From Ruegeria sp. YS9 (lineage in GTDB: Bacteria; Pseudomonadota; Alphaproteobacteria; Rhodobacterales; Rhodobacteraceae): DNA of 64,000 bases. The stretch lies in assembly GCF_024628725.1 (NCBI RefSeq), contig NZ_CP102410.1:372001-436000 (forward strand), in the 5' to 3' direction. Below the pieces are notes generated by a model. It did no database searches and was not told the origin of the DNA. It saw nothing but the letters and a program-made list of their open reading frames with translations. Position numbers and translations under genes: made by a program. This document shows, one piece after another, positions 25,437 to 34,502 of this stretch (position 1 is the first letter of the stretch; the number at the start of each line of letters is the position of its first letter).

Positions 25437-26675
25437 ATGCCTGAACAAGTGACCATCATCGGCGCCGGGATCGTCGGCCTGTGTTGTGCGCTCTCGTTGC
25501 AGGAGCGCGGTATTGCCGTGCGTCTGATCGACCGTGGAGATCCGGGGCAGGAGACTTCGTTCGGCAATGCCGGTGTCGTCTCGCCCTGGTCGGTCATTCC
25601 ACAGGCCACGCCGGGTATCTGGAAAACGATTCCTCGGATGCTGCTGGATCCGAAAAGCGCGTTGACCGTCAGGCCTGCGTTCTGGCCCAGGATGATACCC
25701 TGGGGCCTGAGGTTCCTGAAGACTTCGAGCGAGAAATCCGTACGCAATATCTCGGACGCAATGGAGTTATTGTGCCGCCCATCGGTAGATCTGTACCGAA
25801 GGCATCTGCAAAATACCGGGCACGAAGACCTTATTGTTGATTCCAATTATATCCACGCGTTTCGCAACCCGGATCAGGCTGACCTGAAAGAACTGGGATA
25901 CCTGATCCGGCAGGAAAAAGGCGGACGGCTTGAGCGGATCGGCGGGCCAGAGCTGCGCCGGATCGAACCCGCTTTATCCAGGGATTTCAAAGCAGCGATC
26001 CTGATCAAAGGGCAGGCGCGGGTTACTTCACCCGGCCGGGTTGGCGAGGTTTTGGCCGACAAGGCCCGTCGACAAGGCGCCGAGTTCGTGCGGACAGAAG
26101 TCAATGAAATAAAGCGCACCGAAGACGGCCAATGGCATTTGACCTCGCCGGCCGGTGCGCTTCACGCCGATACTGTCGTGTTGGCCGCCGGGGTTTGGTC
26201 TGCCGCGTTGCTGAAACCTTTGGGTTTGCCCGTGCCACTGGTGGCCGAGCGTGGATACCATGTCCAATTCCCGACCCCCTCTGCCAGCCTGGAAAACTCG
26301 GTGATGGATGTGGACGCCAAGGTGGTGGCCAGTTCGATGCAGGACGGTTTGCGTGTGGCGGGCACGGCCGAATTCGGCAGCATCGACGCGCCGCCAGATC
26401 CACGCAAACAGTCGCTTCTGACCGCACAGGCCCGCGCAATGATGCCGGATCTGAACACCTCGGATACGCAGTTCTGGATGGGTCGACGCCCGTCTTTTCC
26501 CGACAGTTTGCCGGCGATTGGTCCGGTTGAGGGGCACAAGGGCCTGTTCACCGCCTTTGGTCATTCCCATTACGGTTTGATGATGGCCCCCAAAACAGGT
26601 GAGCTGGTGGCTGATTTGGTGTCAGGGCAACGCCTCAACATCTCATTGGATTCATTCGCCTTGTCGCGATTTTGA
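25437..26675 (+). CDS. DadA-like FAD-dependent amino-acid oxidoreductase
   Basis: 412 residues. N-terminal dinucleotide fold with IIGAGIVGLCCALSL at 6-20, then the DAO/DadA substrate domain; conserved pieces include SFGNAGVVSPW near 41 and the C-terminal GPVEGHKGLFTAFGHSHYG. It probably oxidises a D-amino acid or an N-alkyl amino acid, passing electrons to the quinone pool. The start follows the permease stop by one base, so expression is coupled. The adjoining racemase and TRAP importer support use of an imported amino acid. Related sarcosine or hydroxyproline oxidases cannot be ruled out. Confidence 0.87.
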   Translation: MPEQVTIIGAGIVGLCCALSLQERGIAVRLIDRGDPGQETSFGNAGVVSPWSVIPQATPGIWKTIPRMLLDPKSALTVRPAFWPRMIPWGLRFLKTSSEKSVRNISDAMELLCRPSVDLYRRHLQNTGHEDLIVDSNYIHAFRNPDQADLKELGYLIRQEKGGRLERIGGPELRRIEPALSRDFKAAILIKGQARVTSPGRVGEVLADKARRQGAEFVRTEVNEIKRTEDGQWHLTSPAGALHADTVVLAAGVWSAALLKPLGLPVPLVAERGYHVQFPTPSASLENSVMDVDAKVVASSMQDGLRVAGTAEFGSIDAPPDPRKQSLLTAQARAMMPDLNTSDTQFWMGRRPSFPDSLPAIGPVEGHKGLFTAFGHSHYGLMMAPKTGELVADLVSGQRLNISLDSFALSRF

Positions 26676-26714
26676 CGCGCAACAACCACCGTTTCGAAGA
26701 AGGATAGCCCCATT

Positions 26715-27455
26715 ATGCCGATCTACCAGGGTGGACAGAATACCTGCGGAGCCTCTATCGGCGTTTTGTGTCTGGAAAGCTATTTCCCCAAACCGCCCGG
26801 GCATATCAAGAACCCATCCAGCCTGCCGTTCCCGGTGCTGTACGAGATGATAGATGGCGTCACGGTGCCAACGCTGCTGAACAACCCGACACCTGATCTG
26901 CTGAACCCATTCATACAAGGCGCGCAACGGCTTGAGGCTGAAGGCGTTCGCGCCATTACCGGAAGTTGCGGGTTTCTCGCCCTGTTCCAAAAAGAGTTGG
27001 CCGCGGCCGTATCGGTGCCAGTCTTCGCTTCGAGCCTGATACAGGTGCCATTGGCCTTTCACATGACCGGGGCCAGCGCACCGGTCGGGGTGATTACAGC
27101 GGATTCATCAGCGCTGACACAACGTCATTTCGAAGGCGTTGGGGCGGGGGGCGTTCCGGTGGCCGTGCAGGGTCTGGAACACACCAGCGAGTTTGCCGAA
27201 GTCATCCTGCGCAACACGCGCACCCGTATGGATACTGATCTTATCGAGGCCGAAGTGCTGGACGCTGCGCGCAGGCTGAAGCGCGATACGCCTGAAATAC
27301 GCTCGGTGGTATTGGAATGCACGGATCTTCCGCCTTATGCAAACCGCATTCAGGAAGACCTGAAACTGCCGGTCTTTGACCTGACGACGCTGGCGCAAAT
27401 GGCGCATAACGCAAGCGCGCGCACCGGGTATTGCGGGCTGATGCCGTGGGGTTGA
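26715..27455 (+). CDS. Aspartate/glutamate racemase-family protein
   Basis: 246 residues. Two cysteines sit in the places used for two-base racemisation: C85 in ITGSCGFLAL and C202 in VVLECTDLPPY. This supports a working cofactor-independent racemase or related enzyme of the Asp/Glu/hydantoin superfamily. It starts 39 bp after the oxidoreductase with GAAGGA upstream and is the last gene of the TRAP operon. It may turn the imported L-isomer into the D-isomer that the oxidoreductase accepts, or act on a hydantoin-like compound. The substrate is unknown. Confidence 0.82.
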   Translation: MPIYQGGQNTCGASIGVLCLESYFPKPPGHIKNPSSLPFPVLYEMIDGVTVPTLLNNPTPDLLNPFIQGAQRLEAEGVRAITGSCGFLALFQKELAAAVSVPVFASSLIQVPLAFHMTGASAPVGVITADSSALTQRHFEGVGAGGVPVAVQGLEHTSEFAEVILRNTRTRMDTDLIEAEVLDAARRLKRDTPEIRSVVLECTDLPPYANRIQEDLKLPVFDLTTLAQMAHNASARTGYCGLMPWG

Positions 27456-27558
27456 GGCCGTTGCACGCTGGTAGTGTCCAAGAAATGCCAAATAGCCGCA
27501 AAAACAGTGGCTACCTGCTGATGCCTTTCGACGGACCGGTACAAGGGACTTCCCCTTG

Positions 27559-27603
27559 CTGAAACGGCTCGTTAAGAAGCCCTTCCACTGCCGTTTCAGG
27601 AGG
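27559..27603 (+). promoter_or_regulatory. Leader hairpin abutting the tex ribosome-binding site
   Basis: Perfect 10-bp arms CTGAAACGGC (27559-27568) and GCCGTTTCAG (27590-27599) with a 21-base loop. The second arm runs directly into the Shine-Dalgarno GGAGG at 27599-27603, five bases before the TTG start of tex. It could be a terminator-like element of the preceding operon without a T run, or a structure limiting tex translation. Confidence 0.45.
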
Positions 27604-27608
27604 CCCCC

Positions 27609-29786
27609 TTGGACCGTATCGCCCGCACCATAGCCACCGAGATCAACGCACGTTCCGATCAGGTCGGTGCTGCGATCAATCTATTGGATGACGGAGCGAC
27701 AGTTCCCTTCGTCGCCCGCTATCGGAAGGAAGCAACCGGTGGGTTGGACGACACCCAGTTGCGCCTTCTGTCCGAGCGATTGACCTATCTGCGTGAGCTT
27801 GAGGCACGGCGGGAAACCATCCTGAAGTCGATAAAAGAACAGGGAAAGCTGACCGAAGTTCTTAGCAATTCGATCGCTCGGGCCGAAACCAAGGCACAGC
27901 TGGAAGACATCTATCTGCCTTACAAGCCCAAGCGGCGCACCAAGGCGATGATCGCGCGTGAAAACGGGCTGGAACCCCTGATCGAAGCCATTCTGGCCGA
28001 TCGCGATGCGGACCCGGAAACACTGGCCGGGGCATATCTGAGCGAAACCGTTGCCACCCCTCGTGACGCGCTGAACGGCGCGCGCGACATTCTGACCGAA
28101 CGATTGACGGAAAACGCGACATTGCTGGGTGAATTGCGGGCCTTCATGCAGCGCGAGGCGCTGCTCAGCGCCAGGGTTATCGACGGGAAGGAAAAGGAAG
28201 GCGCCAAGTTCAGCGATTACTTTGACCATTCCGAGCGTTGGGCGGATGTTCCATCGCACAGGGCATTGGCAATGCTGCGGGCGTCAAAAGAGGGCATTGT
28301 TTCACTTGATATCGCGCCGGAACCGGAGTTCGGGGCAGCCCGGGCCGAGACCATCGTGGCCGCACATTTGCAGACACGCGGCAATGGGCCGGGTGATGCC
28401 TGGCTGCGCAAAGTTGCCGGGTGGACATGGCGGGTCAAGCTTTCGCTGTCCATGATGGTCGAATTGATGGCCGATCTGCGCAGCCGTGCGCAGGACGAGG
28501 CAATTCAGGTCTTTTCACGGAACCTCAAGGACTTGCTGTTTGCTGCTCCGGCAGGTGCCAAGGCCACTTTGGGCCTTGATCCCGGCATCCGCACCGGCGT
28601 GAAAGCGGCGGTGGTTGACGCAACGGGCAAGGTCGTGGCCACTGACACGCTCTATCCCTTTCAACCCAAAAACGATTTGCGCGGGGCGCAGGCGACCATC
28701 CTCAATCTGATCTCGGCCCACCAGATCGAGCTGATCGCCATCGGAAACGGAACTGCGAGCCGAGAAACCGAACGGTTGGTTGCAGATACGCTGGCTCTGC
28801 TGCCCAAGACGGTAAAAGCGCCAACCAAGGTGGTTGTGTCCGAAGCCGGTGCCTCGGTCTATTCCGCGTCTGAACTGGCAGCGCGAGAGTTTCCCGATCT
28901 GGATGTCTCGCTGCGCGGGGCGGTGTCCATCGCCCGGCGATTGCAGGACCCATTGGCGGAACTGGTCAAAATCGAACCGAAATCCATTGGCGTCGGTCAA
29001 TACCAGCATGACGTTGACCAGCACCGCCTGTCGCAATCCCTGGATTCCGCGATCGAGGATGTCGTGAACGCGGTCGGGGTTGACCTGAACACAGCCTCTG
29101 CACCTTTGCTTGCCCGTGTGTCGGGGCTGGGCCCGGCGCAAGCCGAAGCCATCGTCGCCCATCGCGATCTGAACGGACCGTTCCAATCGCGCAAGGACTT
29201 GTTGTCCGTCGCAGGTTTGGGTCCGCGTGCCTTCGAACAATGCGCCGGGTTTCTTCGCATAAGGGACGGCGCCGAACCGCTTGATGCGTCGTCGGTGCAC
29301 CCCGAAGCCTATGAAGTCGCCCGCCGCGTCGTGTCCGCCTGCGGGCGGGATATCAGGCACATCATGGGCCATGAAGGGTCCTTGAAAGGGTTGCGGGCAC
29401 AACAATTCGTAACCGAAGATTTCGGCCTGCCCACGGTTCTGGATATCTTTGCCGAGCTCGAGAAACCCGGACGGGATCCGCGACCCAGTTTTGTCACGGC
29501 CAGTTTCGCGGATGGCATCGAAGAGATAACCGATCTGAAGCCCGGAATGGTTCTTGAGGGCACCGTGACAAACGTGGCGGCCTTTGGGGCATTTGTGGAT
29601 GTGGGCGTTCATCAGGACGGGCTGGTTCATGTCAGCCAGCTGGCGGACCGCTTCGTCAAGGATCCGCATGAGGTCGTCAAGGCCGGGCAAGTCGTGAAAG
29701 TGCGCGTGGTCGAGGTGGATGTGCCCAGAAAGCGGATCGGTCTTTCGATGCGCAAACAGGGCGGCGGCGGAAAGCGGCGCGCCTGA
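27609..29786 (+). CDS. tex: Tex-family RNA-binding transcription accessory protein
   Basis: 725 residues. Tex N domain ([15 protein letters not shown] near 32), YqgF/RNase H-like domain ([17 protein letters not shown] near 323), helix-hairpin-helix DNA-binding repeats (about 500-560, [16 protein letters not shown]) and a C-terminal S1 RNA-binding domain (about 645-715, [21 protein letters not shown]). The start is TTG at 27609, five bases after AGGAGG; its N-terminus aligns with other Tex proteins, so no ATG is needed. Slightly shorter than enterobacterial Tex at the C-terminus. Cytoplasmic; linked to transcription and RNA quality control. It appears monocistronic and is a core chromosomal gene. 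Confidence 0.95.
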   Translation: MDRIARTIATEINARSDQVGAAINLLDDGATVPFVARYRKEATGGLDDTQLRLLSERLTYLRELEARRETILKSIKEQGKLTEVLSNSIARAETKAQLEDIYLPYKPKRRTKAMIARENGLEPLIEAILADRDADPETLAGAYLSETVATPRDALNGARDILTERLTENATLLGELRAFMQREALLSARVIDGKEKEGAKFSDYFDHSERWADVPSHRALAMLRASKEGIVSLDIAPEPEFGAARAETIVAAHLQTRGNGPGDAWLRKVAGWTWRVKLSLSMMVELMADLRSRAQDEAIQVFSRNLKDLLFAAPAGAKATLGLDPGIRTGVKAAVVDATGKVVATDTLYPFQPKNDLRGAQATILNLISAHQIELIAIGNGTASRETERLVADTLALLPKTVKAPTKVVVSEAGASVYSASELAAREFPDLDVSLRGAVSIARRLQDPLAELVKIEPKSIGVGQYQHDVDQHRLSQSLDSAIEDVVNAVGVDLNTASAPLLARVSGLGPAQAEAIVAHRDLNGPFQSRKDLLSVAGLGPRAFEQCAGFLRIRDGAEPLDASSVHPEAYEVARRVVSACGRDIRHIMGHEGSLKGLRAQQFVTEDFGLPTVLDIFAELEKPGRDPRPSFVTASFADGIEEITDLKPGMVLEGTVTNVAAFGAFVDVGVHQDGLVHVSQLADRFVKDPHEVVKAGQVVKVRVVEVDVPRKRIGLSMRKQGGGGKRRA

Positions 29787-29958
29787 TCTGCAATCTGCAC
29801 ATTATCCGGGCGTCACGACATGAAGGCGTTACCCACCGGAAATAGCGTGCAGACCGATACCGGCAGCCAGCATGCGTTGTTTTCATTGTGCGCTGAACTC
29901 GGTATCAGCAAGAGAGTTCACAGCGTCGCCAAACCGATCGAAACAGAAACGAAAGCTC

Positions 29959-31356
29959 ATGCAGTACCACAACAAGCCATACAACAAGCTTCAGGTCGGT
30001 GATACCGCCGAGTTGGTCCGCACGTGCTCGGTCGATGATTTCTATGTGTTCGCCAACAACTCGGGCAATCACAATCCTCTCCATCTGGCCAGCGAAGACG
30101 GCGACGGCGACCACATCAACGAAGCGGTTGCCCCTGCCATGTTCGTGGGGGCCCTGATCTCAGCCGTTTTGGGGAACGTTCTGCCGGGGGCAGGGACGCT
30201 TTACAAATCGCAATGCTTTGACTTTGTGGAAAGGGCGCATGCCGGTGATGAACTGGTCTCCAAAGTCACCGTTCTGGAAAAGCGACCAAATCGGGAGGTT
30301 GTCTTTGACACGGTCGTTACGCGCCCATCGGACGGTGCCGTGATCGTCAGCGGGAAGGCCGTCGTGATCGCGCCGGAGAAAGAGATGGTGTTTGCCGAGT
30401 TGGATTTGCCTGGTTTGGTGGTGAAACGTCATCGTCACTTTGATGCCATGCTGGAAAAGGTACGCCCGCTGCCGCCTATGCCGACTGCTGTTGTGGCTCC
30501 GGAAGAGCCCAATGCCCTGGGTGGGGCGCTGTTGGCCGCGCATGAGACGATCATCACACCCATTCTGATCGGTGACCCGGACAAGATCGCGAACGCTGCC
30601 GCCGAAATCGGAGCATCGTTGGATGGGATCGAAATCATACCGCAGAGCGATCATTTCAGCGCGGCCAACACGGCGGTCGATCTTGTTGCGGAAGGTCGAG
30701 CAAAGGCGCTGATGAAAGGGCATCTGCATACCGACGAACTGTTAAAAGCCGCGCTCAGGCGCGAGAAAGGCCTGCGCACCGGTCGCCGCTTTACCCATGT
30801 CTTTGTCATGGACGTGCCCGGACAACCCAGACCACTCTTGGTGACGGATGCTGCGATCAATATCGAACCCGATCTGGAAACCAAGATTGATATTGTCCAG
30901 AACGCAATCGACCTGGCCCTGTCGCTGGGGATCGAAAACCCCAGGGCGGGTATTCTTTCTGCAATCGAAACCGTCAATCCGGCGATCCGATCCTCGGTTG
31001 ATGCGGCTTTGCTGTCGAAAATGGCTGAGCGCGGTCAGATCACGGGCGGGCTTGTTGACGGCCCTCTGGCCATGGACAATGCCGTCAGCCTTGCGGCTGC
31101 ACGTTCCAAAGGGATTGTGTCGGATGTCGCGGGCAAAACCGATATTCTGGTGGTGCCCAATCTGGATGCCGGGAACATGATGGCCAAGCAACTGACCTAC
31201 ATCGCCAATGCAGAAGGGGCCGGTGTGGTCATGGGGGCCAAAGCGCCCATCATTTTGACCAGCCGTGCCGATGACGACAAAGCCCGGCTGGCTTCCTGCG
31301 CCGTGGCAGCCCTGCACGACGCCTTCTCACTTTCACGCACCGGAGCACCCGCATGA
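29959..31356 (+). CDS. MaoC-like hydratase / phosphate acetyltransferase fusion
   Basis: 465 residues. Residues 1 to about 140 form a MaoC-type hot-dog domain (VFANNSGNHNPLH). Residues from about 165 form a phosphate acetyl/butyryltransferase (ALMKGHLHTDELLKAALR, FVMDVPG, GLVDGPLAMDNAVS, VPNLDAGNMMAKQL). The second domain exchanges acyl-CoA and acyl phosphate. The gene overlaps acetate kinase by ATGA, giving a Pta-AckA pair that makes ATP from acetyl-CoA or another short acyl-CoA. The ATG at 29959 begins the MaoC fold; upstream codons are not family-like. The purpose of the hydratase domain in this fusion is uncertain. Confidence 0.9.
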   Translation: MQYHNKPYNKLQVGDTAELVRTCSVDDFYVFANNSGNHNPLHLASEDGDGDHINEAVAPAMFVGALISAVLGNVLPGAGTLYKSQCFDFVERAHAGDELVSKVTVLEKRPNREVVFDTVVTRPSDGAVIVSGKAVVIAPEKEMVFAELDLPGLVVKRHRHFDAMLEKVRPLPPMPTAVVAPEEPNALGGALLAAHETIITPILIGDPDKIANAAAEIGASLDGIEIIPQSDHFSAANTAVDLVAEGRAKALMKGHLHTDELLKAALRREKGLRTGRRFTHVFVMDVPGQPRPLLVTDAAINIEPDLETKIDIVQNAIDLALSLGIENPRAGILSAIETVNPAIRSSVDAALLSKMAERGQITGGLVDGPLAMDNAVSLAAARSKGIVSDVAGKTDILVVPNLDAGNMMAKQLTYIANAEGAGVVMGAKAPIILTSRADDDKARLASCAVAALHDAFSLSRTGAPA

Positions 31357-32549
31357 CACATGTCGTGACACTGAACGCTGGATCGTCTTCGATGAAATTT
31401 GGCCTGTTTGAACTAACCGATGACGATCCGATCATGGTGTGCACCGGGGCGGTCGAGCGGATTGGAGAACAGGAACCGCTTGTCAAAGCAAAGTCTTCCG
31501 ACGGAAGTGTCCTTGCCAGCGGCACTGCCGGAGAAATCAGTGATCACGCCGCAGCCCTGGACTGGGTATTGAACCTGCTTGCGCGCTCATTTCCTAACAG
31601 CGACGTGACTGCGGTCGGGCATCGTGTTGTCCATGGTGGACCTGACATTGACGCTCCTGTGCCATTGACCAAGGCTTCCATTCAAGAACTGGACAAGCTG
31701 TCCCCGTTCGCGCCTTTGCATCAGCCGCACAATCTGGCCGGGGCCAGGGCGGCGATGGAACGTTTTCCGAACGCGGTTCAGATTGCCTGTTTCGATACGG
31801 CCTTTCACCGCAACCACCCCTGGGAGAACGACGTTTTCGCCTTGCCGCGCGAGTATTACGACAAAGGTGTTCGGCGTTATGGCTTTCACGGGCTCAGCTA
31901 TGAATACATATCGGATCACATGGCAAAAACAGCGCCGCTTCTGCACGAAGGGCGCGTGGTCGTGGCCCATCTGGGCAATGGTGCATCGATGTGTGCGATG
32001 ATCGGAGGGCGATCAGTGGGCTCGACCATGGGGTTTTCGGCCCTGGACGGGCTGCCGATGGGTTCGCGCTGTGGTCAACTGGATCCCGGCGTGGTCCTGT
32101 ATCTGATGGACCAGGAAGGGCTGAGCGCTGACGAAATCTCAGACCTGTTGTTCCGGAAGTCAGGGTTGTTGGGCCTGTCCGGGCTGTCCAACGACATGCG
32201 TACCCTGGAAAAGGCGGACACACGCGAAAGCCGTCAGGCGATCAGCTATTTCACTTTCCGTATTCGGCGCGAGCTTGGCGCGATGGCGGCCATTCTCGGG
32301 GGAATCGATGCCTTGGTGTTCACCGGTGGGATCGGGGAAAACTCGCGTCTGGTGCGTGACCGGGTTTGCTCCGGGATGGGATGGCTGGGCATCGAGCTGA
32401 ATCCCGACGCAAATGCGGACAATGACCGGATCATTTCAACCGATCTGTCCCGCGTCGTGGTCATGGCAATCCCGACCAATGAAGAACTGGTCATTGCCCG
32501 TGCAGCGGCTGACCTGTTGGCCAAACGCCCACGGCTCAGAACTGCCTAG
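31353..32549 (+). CDS. ackA: Acetate kinase
   Basis: 398 residues, full family length. N-terminal signature LNAGSSSMKFGLFE, then GHRVVHGG, GFHGLSYEYIS, HLGNGASMCA and FTGGIGENS, all of the acetokinase family. It converts acyl phosphate plus ADP to the acid plus ATP. Its ATG overlaps the stop of the MaoC-Pta gene (ATGA), so the two are made together. It converges with the citryl-CoA-lyase-like gene, with only 4 bp between the stop codons and no room for a separate terminator. Cytoplasmic. Confidence 0.95.
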   Translation: MTHVVTLNAGSSSMKFGLFELTDDDPIMVCTGAVERIGEQEPLVKAKSSDGSVLASGTAGEISDHAAALDWVLNLLARSFPNSDVTAVGHRVVHGGPDIDAPVPLTKASIQELDKLSPFAPLHQPHNLAGARAAMERFPNAVQIACFDTAFHRNHPWENDVFALPREYYDKGVRRYGFHGLSYEYISDHMAKTAPLLHEGRVVVAHLGNGASMCAMIGGRSVGSTMGFSALDGLPMGSRCGQLDPGVVLYLMDQEGLSADEISDLLFRKSGLLGLSGLSNDMRTLEKADTRESRQAISYFTFRIRRELGAMAAILGGIDALVFTGGIGENSRLVRDRVCSGMGWLGIELNPDANADNDRIISTDLSRVVVMAIPTNEELVIARAAADLLAKRPRLRTA

Positions 32550-32553
32550 CGAC

Positions 32554-33321
32554 CTACGTCTCGACATAGGTCCAGCGGTAGGCCGGCGGAGTCGGTCCCT
32601 TGTTCCGGCCGCCTTGCTGCATCTGTTCCCACGCATGGGCCAGAATGCCAACAGATCTGGATAGGCAGAAGAGACCGCGTGCCAATGGGGGCGCAAAGCC
32701 CAACTCGGCATAGATCACCGCCGTGGCACCATCAATGTTCATAGGAACGGGCTTCCCCTTGCGCCGGGCCAGTTCTGCCTCGATCGCCTGCCCGATCCGC
32801 ATAAACTGACCATCACAAGCCCCGTCCTTCACAGCATCACGGACCAACGCCATCAGACGTGGTGCGCGCGGATCCGTTGGCGTGTGGAAACGATGGCCAA
32901 AACCCGGCAAGATCTTTCCTTCGCTCTTGATCCACTCGTCCAGCGTTTGATCCAACCGGCCAGGATGTTGCGTCACGAAATGGTACAGCGTAACTGCTTG
33001 CTCACCAGCCCCGCCGTGAATATCCCCCAACATGTTCACGGCACTCGCCATCGCATTGTTCAGCGGCAGCCCACAAGTCACGGCCATGCGCGCCGTTGCG
33101 ATGGAGGGCGCCTGAGGTCCATGGTCCACGGCGGCGACCAACGCGGCCTCGAACAACCGGGCCTGCGCGCCAGATGGTCGGTCGCCACGAACCATGAACC
33201 AGATCATTTCGCTGAAACTGAGATGTCCGATCAGATTCTGGATCGGCTCTCCGCGCAGGTCGATCCGTCCAGGTTCCATATCGATGATGGAAGTCGTCCA
33301 CCAATCGGATACATCGCTCAT
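32554..33321 (-). CDS. Citryl-CoA-lyase-like short citrate-synthase-fold protein
   Basis: 255 residues, far shorter than citrate synthase (about 430) but with its catalytic triad: H102 in GDIHGGAG, H143 in PGFGHRFH and D197 in MNIDGATAV. Such short proteins are often annotated citryl-CoA lyase and would split a citryl-CoA-like thioester into acetyl-CoA and an oxoacid. The start overlaps the stop of the CoA-transferase gene (ATGA), and tctA-B-C precede in the same direction. The context suggests cleavage of an imported, CoA-activated tricarboxylate or hydroxy-dicarboxylate. Actual substrate unknown; the reverse, synthase-like direction is possible. Confidence 0.8.
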   Translation of the reverse strand: MSDVSDWWTTSIIDMEPGRIDLRGEPIQNLIGHLSFSEMIWFMVRGDRPSGAQARLFEAALVAAVDHGPQAPSIATARMAVTCGLPLNNAMASAVNMLGDIHGGAGEQAVTLYHFVTQHPGRLDQTLDEWIKSEGKILPGFGHRFHTPTDPRAPRLMALVRDAVKDGACDGQFMRIGQAIEAELARRKGKPVPMNIDGATAVIYAELGFAPPLARGLFCLSRSVGILAHAWEQMQQGGRNKGPTPPAYRWTYVET

Positions 33322-34502
33322 ATGATGCCTTCCTTGCTCAAGGCGTCAATTTCCGCGCCGGATAGACCAATTTCAGACCAGATCGCACTGTTGTCCGCCC
33401 CGAGCTGTGGTGGAGCGGTGCGCGGCATGTGCCGTTCGCCGTCCATGACAATGGGGCTGCCTGCAAGTTTCATGTCTTCGCCCTGCACCTTCAAAGACCC
33501 GATCAGGCCGCGACCAGCTAGCTGTTCGTCATCAAGCGCCTCGGGCACGGTCAATACCTGCCCGGTTGGCACTCCGATTGCGTTGAGTTCGCGTACCCAG
33601 TCTGAGGCCGCTCTGGTCCGCAGACTTTCCTCCAGCGCCTCACGCAGGGCGTGGCGATTGCGCTTGCGGTCTTCGCGTGTTTCGTAGTCCGAGTGGGCCA
33701 GCAGGTCTTGTCGTCCCAGATGCCGGGCCAGTGCCTGCCATTGTTCGTCGCGGTTTGCGGCAATGTTGATGGGCGCGTCAGCAGTTGCAAATGTTCCTGA
33801 CGGCGCTGACGTCGTGTTTTCGTTGCCATGGGCCCCGGGAATGGCGCCGGCGATCAGATAGTTCGACACGACCCAACCCATTGTCGAGATCACGGCTTCG
33901 GACATTGCCACATCCAGATAGGCCCCGCGAGGATCCGCGTTCAGGGCGGCGGACACTGCAAAAGCAGCTGTCATTCCACCGATCGTGTCCGCCAAAGGAT
34001 AGCCAACGCGATAGGGTGCGGTGTCTGGACCGCCGGTGACAGACATCACGCCACTGATACCCTGCACGATCTGGTCATAGGCCGGATCGCCCTGGCGGGG
34101 GCCGTTCTGACCGAACCCGCTTATGGCACAGTAAATCAGGCTGGGGTTCACATCGCGCAAGACGCCATACCCAAGTCCAAGCCGATCCATCACACCGGGG
34201 CGAAAGTTCTCTACCAGTACGTCGGCCGTCTGTACAAGGCGTTTCAGAAGCGCCTTGCCCCGTTCTGATTTCATGTTGAGCGTGATGGACTTTTTTTCAG
34301 CATTCTGCGCCAGAAAGCTGACGCCCATACCGGCCTTGTTTCTGGCAGGATCAGCACCCAGAACGCGGGCAAGGTCGCCACCGTCAGGGCGTTCGACCTT
34401 GATCACTTCGGCACCCATGAGCGCCAGTTGATAGCAGCAATACGGACCCGCGAGGACATTCGTCAGATCGAGAACCCGTATTCCTGCCAGTGGCTCAGTC
34501 AC
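33318..34502 (-). CDS. CaiB/BaiF class III CoA-transferase
   Basis: 394 residues starting GTG at 34502, which overlaps the tctA stop by 8 bases. Features: RVLDLTNVLAGPY at 9-21, VIKVERPDGGD near 34, the catalytic-Asp segment GDPAYDQIVQGISG (D143) and GYPLADTIGG. It should move CoA from a donor such as acetyl-CoA or succinyl-CoA to a carboxylic acid. Lodged between the tripartite tricarboxylate transporter genes and the citryl-CoA-lyase-like gene, it is the obvious activating enzyme for the imported acid. A longer frame to 34583 would read through tctA and has a Cys-rich nonsense leader. Confidence 0.9.
   Translation of the reverse strand: MTEPLAGIRVLDLTNVLAGPYCCYQLALMGAEVIKVERPDGGDLARVLGADPARNKAGMGVSFLAQNAEKKSITLNMKSERGKALLKRLVQTADVLVENFRPGVMDRLGLGYGVLRDVNPSLIYCAISGFGQNGPRQGDPAYDQIVQGISGVMSVTGGPDTAPYRVGYPLADTIGGMTAAFAVSAALNADPRGAYLDVAMSEAVISTMGWVVSNYLIAGAIPGAHGNENTTSAPSGTFATADAPINIAANRDEQWQALARHLGRQDLLAHSDYETREDRKRNRHALREALEESLRTRAASDWVRELNAIGVPTGQVLTVPEALDDEQLAGRGLIGSLKVQGEDMKLAGSPIVMDGERHMPRTAPPQLGADNSAIWSEIGLSGAEIDALSKEGII

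Noticed and set aside
23831..25846. 671-codon open frame opposite the TRAP permease and oxidoreductase
   Set aside because: Spans two real genes on the other strand; composition typical of antisense frames.
28515..29690. 391-codon open frame opposite tex
   Set aside because: Antisense shadow; tex domains on the other strand are unmistakable.
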